Shown piece after piece: positions 9,660 to 19,125 of a stretch of 64,000 bases of DNA. Position numbers and translations under genes: made by a program. Position 1 is the stretch's first letter, and the number at the start of each line of letters is the position of its first letter. Under the pieces are notes generated by a model. That model saw only the letters and a list, made by a program, of their open reading frames with translations. It was not told where the DNA came from and did not search any database. The DNA is from Varibaculum cambriense (lineage in GTDB: Bacteria; Actinomycetota; Actinomycetes; Actinomycetales; Actinomycetaceae). The DNA is taken from assembly GCF_002848005.1 (NCBI RefSeq), contig NZ_PKHX01000010.1, positions 47,360-111,359 of the forward strand. Reading direction: 5' to 3'.

Positions 9660-11060
9660 GTGAGCGAAGAATATCGGATTGAACATGACACCATGGGGGA
9701 AGTTCGAGTTCCTAAGGACGCCCTCTACGCAGCCCAAACTCAAAGGGCGGTAGAAAATTTCCCGATTTCAGGTCGCACTCTTTCCAGCCACCATATTGCT
9801 GCTTTAGGGCAAATCAAACGGGCCGCGGCAATCGCTAACGCCGAACTAGAGGTAATCGATACCGAAACCCGTGACGCCATTGTTAAAGGCGCGGAAGAGG
9901 TTATCACTGGTAAACATGATGACCAGTTCCCGATCGATATTTTCCAAACCGGATCCGGCACCTCCTCGAATATGAACACCAACGAGGTCGTCGCCACCCT
10001 GGCAACCGGATTTAAGGGCAGCAAAGTTCACCCCAATGACCATGTGAACGCTTCCCAGTCCTCTAATGACGTGTTCCCCTCCTCGATTCATATCGCCGCT
10101 TACGAGGCCGTCGAGCACGCCCTCCTGCCGAAGCTAGATCAGCTAGCCACCAGCCTAGAAAAGAAAGCCGAAGAGTTCGCCAATATCGTTAAGGCCGGGC
10201 GCACCCACCTAATGGATGCCACCCCGATTATGCTGGGGCAAGAGTTCTCTGGCTATGCCACGCAGGTACGCAAAGGCATTGACCGAGTAAAGGACGCAGA
10301 AAAGAACCTGGCAGAACTACCGTTGGGCGGAACTGCCGTCGGTACCGGCATTAACACTCCCGAAGGTTTCTCCGAGCGAGTGATTGCCCTAATCGCCGAG
10401 AACATGGATTTGCCGTTCCGTCAGGCCGATAACCATTTCGAAGCCCAAGCCGCGCAAGACTCCCTAGTAGAAATGTCGGGAGCCTTGCGGGTAGTAGCAG
10501 TTTCCTTCGTGAAGATCGCCAATGATCTGCGCTGGGCTTCCTCCGGACCGCGCTGCGGCCTCGGCGAAATCACTTTGCCGGATCTGCAGCCGGGCTCTTC
10601 GATTATGCCTGGCAAGATTAACCCGGTATTGCCGGAGGCAACCGTGCAGGTAGCTGCCCAGGTAATCGGTAACGATCAGACGATCGCTTTCGCGGGTGCT
10701 CAAGGCAACTTCGACCTGTTGGTGATGCTGCCGGTAATGGCAGTTGACCTGCTAGAGTCGATTAACTGCCTGGGAGCAGTCGCCGGTCTGCTGGCCGAGC
10801 GCTGCGTAGACGGTATCGTGGCTAACCCGGAGCACTGCCTGGAATTGGCCGAATCTTCGGCTTCGATTGTGACTCCGCTGAACCGTTACATCGGCTATGA
10901 AAATGCCGCTAAGATCGCTAAGCACGCGGTGAAAGAGAAGATGACGGTCAAGGAATCGGCTCTGGATCTGGGATTTGTTGAGCGCGGGGAAATCAGTGAG
11001 GAAGATTTAGATAAAGCGCTAAATGTTGCTGATATGACTCACCCGAAAGCCAGCAAGTAA
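9660..11060 (+). CDS. fumC: Fumarate hydratase, class II
   Basis: 466 residues from GTG 9660 with AAAGGAG 9 bases upstream. Interconverts fumarate and malate in the TCA cycle; homotetramer, no iron-sulfur cluster. Signature [15 protein letters not shown] (residues about 318-332) holds the catalytic serine loop; [11 protein letters not shown] and [11 protein letters not shown] form the active site. The sister class aspartase has a different context; the length and [12 protein letters not shown] region fit fumarase. Confidence 0.96.
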   Translation: MSEEYRIEHDTMGEVRVPKDALYAAQTQRAVENFPISGRTLSSHHIAALGQIKRAAAIANAELEVIDTETRDAIVKGAEEVITGKHDDQFPIDIFQTGSGTSSNMNTNEVVATLATGFKGSKVHPNDHVNASQSSNDVFPSSIHIAAYEAVEHALLPKLDQLATSLEKKAEEFANIVKAGRTHLMDATPIMLGQEFSGYATQVRKGIDRVKDAEKNLAELPLGGTAVGTGINTPEGFSERVIALIAENMDLPFRQADNHFEAQAAQDSLVEMSGALRVVAVSFVKIANDLRWASSGPRCGLGEITLPDLQPGSSIMPGKINPVLPEATVQVAAQVIGNDQTIAFAGAQGNFDLLVMLPVMAVDLLESINCLGAVAGLLAERCVDGIVANPEHCLELAESSASIVTPLNRYIGYENAAKIAKHAVKEKMTVKESALDLGFVERGEISEEDLDKALNVADMTHPKASK

Positions 11061-11076
11061 CTAACTACTAACTAGG

Positions 11077-11115
11077 TCGCGCTTGCCAGTGACACCACTG
11101 GCAAGCGCGATTTTA
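11077..11115. terminator. Bidirectional terminator between fumC and xth
   Basis: Stem of TCGCGCTTGCCAGTG pairing with CACTGGCAAGCGCGA, followed by TTTTAT on the plus side. It separates two convergent genes and probably stops both. Confidence 0.88.
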
Positions 11116-11958
11116 TATTTCGTAGCTAACCACCACGGGAGCATGATCGGAAAAACGCTGGTCATAGGCCGCGGCACGATCCACTTGTTGGCTGCGCGCC
11201 ACCTGTGCCAAACGTGGGGTGGCCAGCTGATAATCAATGCGCCACCCGGCATTATTATCGAAGGCTTTACCCCGCCAGGACCACCAGGAATAGGGTCCTT
11301 GCACCTCACCGGCAAGGTTACGCACCACATCTACCCACCCCTGCTCGCGCCAGCGGTCCAAGAAAGCGATTTCTTCATCTAAGACTCCGGCGCGTTTATT
11401 GTGGTTAGGTTTCCAGTTCTTAATATCCAGCTCGGTATGCACCACATTGAAATCTCCGGCTACCAGCACTAAGGGATCCGTATTTTCCGAGCACGCGTCC
11501 GCACTCATCAGCTGCTCTAGACGTTTCTCGATTCGCTCTAAGTGCGCCATTTTGTGGTCTTGTTTTTCGGTTCCCACTTCCCCGGAATGAAAATAGGCGG
11601 AGATTACTCGCAGCTGCGCATCCGCTTTCCCGCCTTCGTTTTCCCGGGTCAATACGGCTTCTAACCAGCGGCCACCATCTTGGGGAACTTCGACCGGTAC
11701 CGTATCCGCCTGGGAATCTGCTAGGCGCCAAGGGGAGGATTTACGCACCGCGACTGCTACTCCCGCGCGCCCTTTGAGCTGGGAAGCGTTCACCGCCACC
11801 TGCCAGTCATCCCCAAAAAGTTCCGAGGTGATTTCTTCGCTAGCCCGTACCTCTTGCGCCAAAACTACATCGGGATTTGCCTGTTCCAGCCAAGCATCCA
11901 TTCCTTTACGAAACGCCGCGCGGATCCCATTGACATTAACTGTGGCTATTTTGAGCAT
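11113..11958 (-). CDS. xth: Exodeoxyribonuclease III
   Basis: 281 residues. AP endonuclease / 3'-5' exonuclease of base-excision repair, EEP fold. N terminus KIATVNVNGIRAA, metal-binding Glu in LAQEVRAS, VAGDFNVVHTELDI, WRIDYQLATPRLA and C-terminal catalytic SDHAPVVV are all present. Expressed convergently to fumC. Confidence 0.95.
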   Translation of the reverse strand: MLKIATVNVNGIRAAFRKGMDAWLEQANPDVVLAQEVRASEEITSELFGDDWQVAVNASQLKGRAGVAVAVRKSSPWRLADSQADTVPVEVPQDGGRWLEAVLTRENEGGKADAQLRVISAYFHSGEVGTEKQDHKMAHLERIEKRLEQLMSADACSENTDPLVLVAGDFNVVHTELDIKNWKPNHNKRAGVLDEEIAFLDRWREQGWVDVVRNLAGEVQGPYSWWSWRGKAFDNNAGWRIDYQLATPRLAQVARSQQVDRAAAYDQRFSDHAPVVVSYEI

Positions 11959-11984
11959 ATTTCCCCTTTACCTTACGTCCAGCT

Positions 11985-13094
11985 TTATCCTTGGTGAGCT
12001 GCGAGTTTTGTAATATCGATTTTTCCGCTGTCGATCTGACTGCGAATACCTGCCAATTCGGCGGTGAGGCTATCAGAGAATCGGGGGGCATAATCGCCCC
12101 AACCAGCCAGTTTAACGCCGGAGTTCTTTAGCGTTCCCCGGTAGTCTTTCCCGGCAACAGAACCGGTTTGCAGCTGTTTAAGTAACTTTTTTACACACCC
12201 GGCAGGATCCACCACCGTGGAAGTGAGCACGTTACCTTTTAGCTGCGCAGAAGTGGCGGCCAAGTCTTGCCCGTTCCAGATAGCGGCAGCTTCTTTCGCC
12301 GCAAGTCCTTCTACTACGGCAGATTCTCCCGGGGACGCCATTACAAAAATCACGTCCACCTGGTTATCTGCTAATTTGAGTAGCTGGTCGCGCAGCTGCT
12401 CACCTGCTACCTGAAGCGGCCCGCCAGCACTTTGATCCCAAGCCGCCAGCTCTACTCCCGACCCTTTGAACTGGTTATAGTACTCAACCCCGAGACGGAA
12501 GGCATTTGCCCAAGAAGTTGCGGTGTCGATACCCGGATTCACCTCCGGATCTTTAACGGTATTGTCTGCCGCTAAATCACTCACTGCCCCCACGCGGCCA
12601 CTCTTGGTGACTCCCGCAGCCGCATATCCGGCTAAGAATGCAGGCTGCCGGAGATCAAAATCGATACCACTGGCATTAGTTAACGCTTTGGTTTTCCCGA
12701 CCGCTCCCATGACCGCAAAATCCATCTCGGCATGGTCTTTAGCGATCTGCAACACGGCTCCGGCAAATCCGGGTTCTAACGAAAGCACATTTTTACATTT
12801 ATTTTCCCGGAGCTTGCCTGCAATCTCTGCCGTTTTGTCTACGCTGAGATTGACGGCCTTGGCTACCTGCTTATTCTCCGGCTTTCCCAGCGCCTCCCCC
12901 ACGGCTTTCCCTAACGCCACTGCTCTAATATCTTGCGAATTCTTTTTTTCCACTAGGCAAAAAGCTTTGTTTGCCTGCATGTTTGCCGGATCCGAGGTGC
13001 GAGGGGTTTCCTGTGGCGGGGAGGTGCAGGCCCCCAGAGTAAGCGCCAAGGCAGCCGCCCAGGTTAAGCCAATCGATACTTTCCGCAAGCGCAT
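11985..13094 (-). CDS. BMP/PnrA-family substrate-binding lipoprotein
   Basis: 369 residues. Signal peptide with lipobox LGAC (Cys about residue 23), then a two-lobed BMP (basic membrane protein, PF02608-like) domain: KNVLSLEPGFAGAV, FLAGYAAAGVTKSGRVGAVSDL and the DVIFVMASPGESAVV stretch. Members bind nucleosides or related ligands for ABC importers. No permease genes are next to it here, so the ligand is unknown. Confidence 0.78.
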   Translation of the reverse strand: MRLRKVSIGLTWAAALALTLGACTSPPQETPRTSDPANMQANKAFCLVEKKNSQDIRAVALGKAVGEALGKPENKQVAKAVNLSVDKTAEIAGKLRENKCKNVLSLEPGFAGAVLQIAKDHAEMDFAVMGAVGKTKALTNASGIDFDLRQPAFLAGYAAAGVTKSGRVGAVSDLAADNTVKDPEVNPGIDTATSWANAFRLGVEYYNQFKGSGVELAAWDQSAGGPLQVAGEQLRDQLLKLADNQVDVIFVMASPGESAVVEGLAAKEAAAIWNGQDLAATSAQLKGNVLTSTVVDPAGCVKKLLKQLQTGSVAGKDYRGTLKNSGVKLAGWGDYAPRFSDSLTAELAGIRSQIDSGKIDITKLAAHQG

Positions 13095-13108
13095 CTACTG
13101 TTACCCGC

Positions 13109-14011
13109 CTATTTTGCGTGCCGCATCGCGGTTTCTACCACATTGAGCAGCAGATTCGCTCGGGTCATCGGTCCGATTCCTCCCGGGTTCGGTGAAAGCC
13201 AACCTGCCACTTTATCTACCCCGTCGGCCACATCGCCCTCTAGCCGGGCTTTCCCGGTTTCCGGGTTCACGGCGCCGCGAGATACCCCCACATCGAGGAC
13301 TGCCGCGCCCTCTTTAACCATCTCGGGTCGAATAATTCCTGCCGAGCCGGCACAGGCGACAATCACGTCCGCCTGGCGGGTATGGGCAGCTAAATCCCGG
13401 GTTCCGGTATGGCAGCAGGTGACGGTGGCATTAATGTCTTTGCGAGTAAGCATTAGCGGCAGCGAACGTCCCACGGTGGTACCGCGCCCTACTACGCATA
13501 CCTGCGCGCCCTCCAGCGGCACCTGGTATTGCTGCAGTAAATCTATACAGGCGCGCGGGGTGCAAGGCAGCGGCGAGGTTACCGGCTCTTTGACTCGCAG
13601 CACCAGCCTTCCTAAGTTCATGGGGTGTAGTCCGTCCGCATCCTTATCAGGATCGATTGCTTCTAATACCTGGTTGACATCGATCTGGCGGGGCAGGGGT
13701 AGCTGCACAATATAGCCGGTACAAGCCGGATTCTCGTTGAGTTTTTCAATTTCGGCTAAAACCTGGGCAGTGGAAACTGTCTCGGGTAGTTCCACCCGAA
13801 TCGACTCGATTCCTACCTCGGCACAGTCGCGGTGTTTACCGGCCACATAGGAAACCGATCCCGGGTCGGAGCCCACCAAAATAGTGCCTAGCCCTGGTTT
13901 GATTCCCTGTTCATGCAGGCGCTCTACCTGCTGACGCATTTGTTCTTTTAACTGCCGAGCCCGCGCCGCCCCATCTAGCAGAACCGCGTCCCCGCTCCAA
14001 CCCTTACGCAT
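13109..14011 (-). CDS. folD: Bifunctional methylenetetrahydrofolate dehydrogenase/cyclohydrolase
   Basis: 300 residues. Makes 10-formyl-THF from 5,10-methylene-THF. Catalytic YVAGKHRDC (Lys in family position), GYIVQLPLP substrate loop, [15 protein letters not shown]-binding [16 protein letters not shown] and the C-terminal [15 protein letters not shown] signature are clear. It lies 74 bases downstream of glyA on the same strand; both serve one-carbon metabolism and probably share the ZTP riboswitch upstream of glyA. Confidence 0.97.
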   Translation of the reverse strand: MRKGWSGDAVLLDGAARARQLKEQMRQQVERLHEQGIKPGLGTILVGSDPGSVSYVAGKHRDCAEVGIESIRVELPETVSTAQVLAEIEKLNENPACTGYIVQLPLPRQIDVNQVLEAIDPDKDADGLHPMNLGRLVLRVKEPVTSPLPCTPRACIDLLQQYQVPLEGAQVCVVGRGTTVGRSLPLMLTRKDINATVTCCHTGTRDLAAHTRQADVIVACAGSAGIIRPEMVKEGAAVLDVGVSRGAVNPETGKARLEGDVADGVDKVAGWLSPNPGGIGPMTRANLLLNVVETAMRHAK

Positions 14012-14028
14012 TTATTCTCCTTAGTTTG

Positions 14029-14061
14029 CGGACGCGGGCAGACCCTGTCAGTCTGCCCGCG
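14029..14061 (-). other. Strong hairpin between glyA and folD
   Basis: 13-bp perfect arms (GACGCGGGCAGAC / GTCTGCCCGCGTC) with a 7-base loop in the glyA-folD gap. No U-tract follows on the minus strand, so it is more likely an mRNA processing or stabilising element setting glyA:folD ratio than a terminator. Confidence 0.6.
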
Positions 14062-14085
14062 TCGCTATCGATTAGTTATTGCGCC

Positions 14086-15378
14086 TTACGCTGTCTGGTT
14101 GAGCCCCACGTACAGCGGGAAACGCTTAATCAGGGCTTTTACGCGCTCGCGATAGCTGGAAGTGTCAACTTCCCCCTTGCAAGCATCTACCAGCACTCCG
14201 GCAATGATCTCCGCTACTTCGGTGAATTCTTTCTTCCCGAAACCGCGAGTAGCCAGCGCCGGGGTACCGATACGCAGCCCGGAACCTACCCGGGGAGGAC
14301 GCGGATCGAAGGGCACGGTGTTGCGGTTAATGGTAATCCCGGCTTCATGTAGCAGATCTTCTCCTTGCTGCCCATCCAGCGGCGAGTTACGCAGATCCAC
14401 CATCACCAGGTGTACATCAGTTCCGCCGGTCAACAAGGAAATCCCACATTCGGCAACGTCTGGTTGGGTTAGCCGTTTGGCCAGGATCTTCGCGCCCTCT
14501 AGGGTGCGTTTTTGCCGGTCTTTAAACTCATCGCTGCCGGCAATCTTCATGGCGACTGCTTTCGCCGCTACTACATGCATCAAGGGACCGCCCTGTTGCC
14601 CGGGGAAAACCGCGGAATTGATTTTCTTGCCGAGCTCTTTATCGCGCGACAAAATCATCCCGGAACGCGGCCCTCCCAAAGTCTTGTGAACGGTCGTAGA
14701 AACCACATCGGAATAAGGCACCGGGTTCGGGTGCAAGCCGGCAGCTACCAGCCCCGCAAAGTGCGCCATATCGGTCCATAAATAGGCGCCGACCTCATCT
14801 GCGATCTCCCGGAAGGCTTTAAAGTCTTCCTGGCGAGGATACGCCGACCAGCCGGCGATAATTACTTTGGGGCGATACTTCAAGGCCGCATCGCGCACCT
14901 GATTCATATCCACCCAGCTGCTCTCTTTATCTACCTGGTAGGCGGTGGCGTTATAAAGCTGGCCGGAGAAATTGATTTTCATCCCGTGGGTAAGATGCCC
15001 GCCGTGATCTAACGCCAGACCCATAATGGTGTCCCCCGGCTTAGCCAGGGCAGCTAGTACGGCCGCATTGGCTTGCGCACCCGAATGGGGCTGCACATTA
15101 GCGAACTCGGCAGAAAATACTTCCTTAGCGCGATCCCGAGCCAGGTTCTCGGCGACATCTACCGCTTTGCAGCCCCCATAGTAGCGGCGACCCGGGTAGC
15201 CTTCCGCATATTTATTGGTGAGGACGGATCCTTGCGCCTGCAGCACGGCGCGCGGCACAAAGTTTTCGGAAGCGATCATTTCCAAAGTGCCACGTTGCCG
15301 CTCTAACTCTTGGTTTAGCACCGCTGCAATCTCGGGATCTACTTGTGAAATGGATTGAATAAGAAGCTTGTCTCCCAT
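14086..15378 (-). CDS. glyA: Serine hydroxymethyltransferase
   Basis: 430 residues. PLP enzyme converting serine and THF to glycine and 5,10-methylene-THF. PLP lysine lies in [30 protein letters not shown]-terminal motif and [15 protein letters not shown] pocket are present, and [17 protein letters not shown] near the end. Controlled by the ZTP riboswitch just upstream. Confidence 0.98.
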   Translation of the reverse strand: MGDKLLIQSISQVDPEIAAVLNQELERQRGTLEMIASENFVPRAVLQAQGSVLTNKYAEGYPGRRYYGGCKAVDVAENLARDRAKEVFSAEFANVQPHSGAQANAAVLAALAKPGDTIMGLALDHGGHLTHGMKINFSGQLYNATAYQVDKESSWVDMNQVRDAALKYRPKVIIAGWSAYPRQEDFKAFREIADEVGAYLWTDMAHFAGLVAAGLHPNPVPYSDVVSTTVHKTLGGPRSGMILSRDKELGKKINSAVFPGQQGGPLMHVVAAKAVAMKIAGSDEFKDRQKRTLEGAKILAKRLTQPDVAECGISLLTGGTDVHLVMVDLRNSPLDGQQGEDLLHEAGITINRNTVPFDPRPPRVGSGLRIGTPALATRGFGKKEFTEVAEIIAGVLVDACKGEVDTSSYRERVKALIKRFPLYVGLNQTA

Positions 15379-15395
15379 TGAGTTTTCCTTATTTT

Positions 15396-15505
15396 CGTAG
15401 TGCCAAATCAGCCCAGGCGAGCGACTGATTGCCCCTTGCTCCCCGGTGGTATCCCACCTACGCCAGTCACGGTTACGCCCTAAGTCTACCGTGACCGAGG
15501 GCGCT
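15396..15505 (-). promoter_or_regulatory. ZTP (pfl-type) riboswitch upstream of glyA
   Basis: On the minus strand the leader carries the pfl/ZTP consensus: an upstream stem around CGTGACTGGCG, then TGGGATACCACCGGGGAGC, a variable linker, and the closing CGCCTGGGC element. ZTP signals purine/folate shortage and turns on one-carbon genes; glyA and folD are known targets of this class. Identified by consensus only, but the conserved blocks are in order and at normal distance from the ATG. Confidence 0.9.
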
Positions 15506-15638
15506 TTTACCTAAATATTTCCTTGATGTTTATCGTCTCTATTTCCGACACGCCGACCCACCAGCATTAACACCAATCCTACGAATTTCTGCGTGCCACA
15601 AAATGCCACTGAAAATACCCTGTCTTATTGGGGATAGC
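15506..15638. other. Left junction zone between chromosome and element
   Basis: No gene. The glyA promoter should lie here. Genes on the left are core metabolism; those on the right are element-type genes with the start-codon motif, so the left boundary of the foreign region probably falls in or near this stretch. I saw no att repeat. Confidence 0.4.
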
Positions 15639-16340
15639 CTACCTCAGTTTCGGGTCTGCAAGCCAAACAGCGCCGCAAATTCTGCCATCTTCAAATAGCA
15701 CTTTGGCCGGTCCTACCTTGCGGTGCAACCTGCCGCAAGACATATATGAAGCGCTCACAAGATCGCCGGAATAGTCATAAGCCGTGACCGCCGGGAGAGG
15801 CCCGAAACTGCCGACAAGACAGGTGGAAGGAGTAGTTTCCTCCACAATGTAATGTTCGATTACTATTACCCCGTGCCCTTTAGTCAGTACCCACTTGTGT
15901 TTACCGTAACGGACTTGCCCGTAGGTTCCAGCTTCATCTGACCAGATACCAATATCATTACCGGGTTCAAAATCGTGCAGTTCTTCCAAATACCAGCGTA
16001 GCTCGGTAAACAAGTCACGGAAACTGAGATCGGGGTTTATATCGACTAGCGGATACAGCTTAGATTTTTGCTGCTCAATAAATACTTGCACCGCCCGGTC
16101 TGATTCTGGTCTGCCTGGCCAATATTTTGAGGGAAAACAGCGGGCAAACTCTGCGGGTTCTTCCTCAAATTGGCCCACCTGGCTGACTTTCTTGCTACCT
16201 ACATATAGCCGCAGCGTAGCGGTAAAGGGAATACCGGAGGCAAAAATACGAACAATGGTGTCTCTTGCCACCTCGGCTTCGATATAGGGCTCGATGCCAC
16301 TGCCTTCTACCCACAAGAATTTATCGTTATCGAAGTTCAT
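15639..16340 (-). CDS. Element protein with C-terminal MORN/YwqK-like unit
   Basis: 233 residues from ATG 16340 (GGGAGGATAAAG upstream). Soluble. The C terminus has LHRKVGPAKVLFEDGRICGAVW, the same HR-x2-GPA unit that ends many other element proteins (38230, 57771, 59431). The rest is not recognised. Overlaps the end of the small membrane gene upstream, so the two form an operon driven by the class A motif at 16525. Confidence 0.6.
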   Translation of the reverse strand: MNFDNDKFLWVEGSGIEPYIEAEVARDTIVRIFASGIPFTATLRLYVGSKKVSQVGQFEEEPAEFARCFPSKYWPGRPESDRAVQVFIEQQKSKLYPLVDINPDLSFRDLFTELRWYLEELHDFEPGNDIGIWSDEAGTYGQVRYGKHKWVLTKGHGVIVIEHYIVEETTPSTCLVGSFGPLPAVTAYDYSGDLVSASYMSCGRLHRKVGPAKVLFEDGRICGAVWLADPKLR

Positions 16341-16524
16341 CTTTATCCTCCCGCCGAGTTTTACGAATATCAAGCAAAGTGAAGATCGTGGCCACGGCGA
16401 CAATCACCAGCACGGACAGGTTCACGATTCCCTTCCAAAACGGGCTTAACGGGGCAAATAACATCAAGAGATTCCCGGCGACAGCCACGCCCACAAGCAC
16501 AAAGGAGATTTTCAAATAGTTCAT
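16327..16524 (-). CDS. Small two-helix membrane protein
   Basis: 65 residues with two predicted membrane helices (about residues 5-25 and 33-52) and a charged C-terminal tail RKTRREDKDELR. The ATG sits exactly 7 bases after a class A motif, suggesting a leaderless message. Function unknown; its 3' end overlaps the next gene. Confidence 0.6.
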   Translation of the reverse strand: MNYLKISFVLVGVAVAGNLLMLFAPLSPFWKGIVNLSVLVIVAVATIFTLLDIRKTRREDKDELR

Positions 16525-16542
16525 GACTTATATGTAGGGCGC
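16525..16542 (-). promoter_or_regulatory. Class A start-abutting motif (minus)
   Basis: GCGCCCTACAT, 7-base spacer, ATG of the 65-aa gene. Divergent partner of the motif at 16564; 21 bases separate the two cores. Confidence 0.75.
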
Positions 16543-16563
16543 ACGTTGTTTGCGAGAAATCCC

Positions 16564-16581
16564 GCGCCCTATGTAAGAGGC
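16564..16581 (+). promoter_or_regulatory. Class A start-abutting motif (plus)
   Basis: GCGCCCTATGT, 7-base spacer AAGAGGC, then ATG 16582. Confidence 0.75.
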
Positions 16582-16998
16582 ATGGATGATTTTTTGAAAC
16601 TGGACTTTAGGATCACTTCCCTACTGGATGCGATGCTTGCGGTGGGTCGGGCCTTCCCCTATTGGGACAAGACCAAGATTAAGGTGGGGGTAAGCCTGGA
16701 ACGGACCGAAAACGGATACTTGCCAGCCGTGACGGTGCATATAGAAAATGCGGAAGGCGAAGCCGAAGATGTATCAGCTGAGAAGTCTCGGGTGGCCTCA
16801 AAGGCGACGCTGCTTGCTCTGGCAATGGAAAACATGGGGACTATGACCCTAGAGGGTGCAAAAGTAGAACTTTACCCCATGCCGGGGATCGTAAGCGCAT
16901 CTTTGGAAGTTGAAACTCTCGGGGACCGGCAAAAGGAAAGCCTGGACAATATTATTAGTCGCTGGGTGTTTGGGAAAAACTACCCCGGTGTCTATTAA
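16582..16998 (+). CDS. Small element protein, paralogue of 17031 and 18041
   Basis: 138 residues. The frame is open further upstream, but residues before ATG 16582 merely translate the class A motif (APYVRGM), so 16582 is the start. C-terminal half shows the pattern LALAMENMGTMTLEGAKVEL followed by LGDRQKESLDNIISRW, shared with the two following genes. No known domain. Soluble, acidic. Confidence 0.65.
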   Translation: MDDFLKLDFRITSLLDAMLAVGRAFPYWDKTKIKVGVSLERTENGYLPAVTVHIENAEGEAEDVSAEKSRVASKATLLALAMENMGTMTLEGAKVELYPMPGIVSASLEVETLGDRQKESLDNIISRWVFGKNYPGVY

Positions 16999-17012
16999 CC
17001 GCCGAAAACTGC

Positions 17013-17030
17013 GCGCCCTACGAATAAGGT
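17013..17030 (+). promoter_or_regulatory. Class A start-abutting motif
   Basis: GCGCCCTACGA, spacer ATAAGGT (7), ATG 17031. Confidence 0.75.
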
Positions 17031-17936
17031 ATGAGCGATTTTGACGAGGTAAAACGATCCGTAAGTGAGCTACTACAGTTCATGGAGGAATATGTAAGAG
17101 ATTACAAGCACCCCCTTGTTCCTTGGGGGGTTCTGGAAGTAGTAGTTTCCCCAATAACGGGAATATCGCTTTTTCCAGGTGTCGAGGTTAAACGGCTAGG
17201 ACTCAAAAAGCCTGAGGAACGAAACGACCAAGAATTACGAAAAAAGCTAAACAGAATGCTTACGATTCCGAACGTTAACTCAAAAAATATAGGCTTGCCG
17301 CACATTTTAGGAGCTTCAATTACAGTGATCGGGAGTGAGTCCGTTTACGGCCAGCTGCTTCTTGATGGGGACGATTTGACCGCCGACCAGCAAGAAACAG
17401 TAGATGCTTTGGTGAAGGATTGGGATGTTGAAGAAGACGATGCGGGATACGTTACCCCGCATATTGAAAAAATATCTGGCCATGAAACCATCACCCAAAA
17501 ATCTAACGAACTTTTTGACTGTCTGCTAGATATTGCGTCTAAGCGGAAAAAGAGCTTTAAGAAAATGGCATACGTAGGCGCAGAGTTGGCAAAGAATCTT
17601 GAGGGACAGCCCAAAATATCCCTTTGCGGATGGAATATCCACACTGGGACCGACAGTAAATCGGAAGCCTTAAGAACCGAAGTAGAAACAAAAATGAACT
17701 CTCTAAACGAAGCGCTTGCGGCGGCGGAACTGCCCAAAGTAAGGTACGTCGAGATAAAGTTTTGGCCGCGTACAAGCCAAATATCGCCGGAGATGAGTTT
17801 TCCCACCGAAGCTGACAGCGAACAAGAAGCGGTACTCCAAGACTTAAAGCGGTGTTGGTTTAAGCATCTAAATAGTTTGCACGAAACGGATGGAAAGTAT
17901 TGTCCTGGCTGCGGAAAAACCAAGTGCCGGAACTGA
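17031..17936 (+). CDS. Two-repeat element protein with C-terminal Cys knuckle
   Basis: 301 residues. Two diverged copies of the unit found singly in 16582 and 18041: a helix, then P-hydrophobic-x-I strand, then DxxQxE helix and a Trp (TADQQETVDALVKDW near residue 125; SEQEAVLQDLKRCW near 275). Ends with YCPGCGKTKCRN, a possible zinc-binding CxxC-x3-C. AT-richer than its neighbours. Function unknown. Confidence 0.6.
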   Translation: MSDFDEVKRSVSELLQFMEEYVRDYKHPLVPWGVLEVVVSPITGISLFPGVEVKRLGLKKPEERNDQELRKKLNRMLTIPNVNSKNIGLPHILGASITVIGSESVYGQLLLDGDDLTADQQETVDALVKDWDVEEDDAGYVTPHIEKISGHETITQKSNELFDCLLDIASKRKKSFKKMAYVGAELAKNLEGQPKISLCGWNIHTGTDSKSEALRTEVETKMNSLNEALAAAELPKVRYVEIKFWPRTSQISPEMSFPTEADSEQEAVLQDLKRCWFKHLNSLHETDGKYCPGCGKTKCRN

Positions 17937-17953
17937 TTTTTGCCAGCTGACCC

Positions 17954-18040
17954 GCGCCCTAGGTGGTGGCATGGGCAGGTGCTTTGCACCGGGCCCGAAA
18001 CTTGTTTCAGTATCGGAACTGCGCGCCCTACGTAGTAGGC
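17954..18040 (+). promoter_or_regulatory. Tandem pair of class A motifs, 69-bp unit
   Basis: Upstream motif GCGCCCTAGGT (17954, 6-base spacer, ATG 17971) and downstream motif GCGCCCTACGT (18023, 7-base spacer, ATG 18041). Between them lie the small hairpin GGTGCTTTGCACC and GAAACTTGTTTC. The upstream ATG opens only an unlikely 48-codon frame, so it is probably not a gene. The same two-motif unit recurs at 36189 and 41869 with 70-bp spacing. Confidence 0.7.
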
Positions 18041-18400
18041 ATGAACCAAGAACAAAAGATCACTGGCCATATGCGGGCCATGTTTTACGCGCTAACCGAC
18101 CTTGCTTCCAACATTGATAGCGGAGGGGAAGACTTTCAGATAGAGATGGAGATATCTGGGGGCGAAGTTACCTTTGACCCGGTAGAAATAGCCGACTTAG
18201 AAATAAGTAAGCCTGCCACCCGTAAAGCTCTAAAGCTCAACGAAGTTTTAGAAGATGCGGGCTACCCGAAAGTGGCCGGGGTGCTAATCAGCTTCTTTGT
18301 TGAAGACGGGCAGATCGGGTTTTCCCTTGGGATGGAAAATGAGCCAGACGAAAAGCAAAAGGAAATAATCGCCTCCGCATTCGATGGACTAGACGATTAA
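18041..18400 (+). CDS. Small element protein, paralogue of 16582
   Basis: 119 residues, acidic. LNEVLEDAGYPKVAGVLISFF then QIGFSLGMENEPDEKQKEIIASAF match the shared unit of the preceding two genes. Start fixed by the class A motif. Unknown function. Confidence 0.62.
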   Translation: MNQEQKITGHMRAMFYALTDLASNIDSGGEDFQIEMEISGGEVTFDPVEIADLEISKPATRKALKLNEVLEDAGYPKVAGVLISFFVEDGQIGFSLGMENEPDEKQKEIIASAFDGLDD

Positions 18401-18485
18401 AAACACTTTTGACGCATTACCAATAGTGGAAGCCGATTTTCGGATTCCACCAGGAAGATAAAACCGCCGATAAAAGGAACAAAAT

Positions 18486-19118
18486 ATGAAAACTAAGACT
18501 AAAAAGATTGCCTCTTCTGCCGCCGCGTTAGGGGTGGCACTAGCACTAGGTGCCGGGCTTACTGCCGGTGCGGGAGCGCTATGGAAAGATGCTTCTGGGG
18601 CCACCGAGGTAACTATTACCGCCGGTAATCTAGATGTTAACGAGGTTGCGGCTCAAAGCGCTGTGCGTGACGTATCTGCCGATGGCATCCGAAATGGCAC
18701 TGTGGTGGACCTTACCAAGGACAAGATCGTACCGGGTGACACCTGGGCTAAAGATATTGCCCTGGACGTTGCCCTAGAAGGTAAGAACATGATCGCTGAG
18801 TTCGGGATTGACCCGCAGGCTAAAGGCGCTGGCGACCTAGTAGCCGACAGCCAGGGCGTGAAGTTTGAAACCGAGATTTTCAAGGCAGATGAAAACGGGG
18901 CACCCACCGGGGACGCTCTAGCTACCGGGACACTGGCTTCTACCAAGGTAAAGCTCACCCCCGCCGATGTTTCTGCCGATACTGACGGCAAGGCCGATTA
19001 CGTTTTGCGGGTAAAAGCGACCTTCGATAAGGACACCCCCGACCAGGTGCGGGTTAAGACCACTGCGGACCTAGCAGGTATTGGCGGGCAGCTGATCCAG
19101 ATTCGAGAGGCGAAGTAG
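18486..19118 (+). CDS. SipW-dependent secreted surface protein (TasA/CalY-like)
   Basis: 210 residues. N terminus KTKTKKIASSAAALGVALAL leads into GAGLTAGAGALW, the alternate signal peptide typical of proteins processed by SipW, with a Trp right after the hydrophobic core. The mature part (ITAGNLDVNEVA; DLTKDKIVPGDTWAKDIAL) resembles camelysin/TasA-type fibre subunits. First gene of a compact surface operon. A short hairpin lies at 18427-18452 before it. Confidence 0.75.
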   Translation: MKTKTKKIASSAAALGVALALGAGLTAGAGALWKDASGATEVTITAGNLDVNEVAAQSAVRDVSADGIRNGTVVDLTKDKIVPGDTWAKDIALDVALEGKNMIAEFGIDPQAKGAGDLVADSQGVKFETEIFKADENGAPTGDALATGTLASTKVKLTPADVSADTDGKADYVLRVKATFDKDTPDQVRVKTTADLAGIGGQLIQIREAK

Positions 19119-19125
19119 GAAATAT

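Noticed and set aside
14029..14061. Terminator between glyA and folD
   Set aside because: Strong stem but no U-tract, and folD follows directly; kept as an intercistronic hairpin only.
17971..18117. Small ORF from the upstream class A motif
   Set aside because: 48 codons that run out of frame through the second motif and into the next gene; composition is not protein-like.
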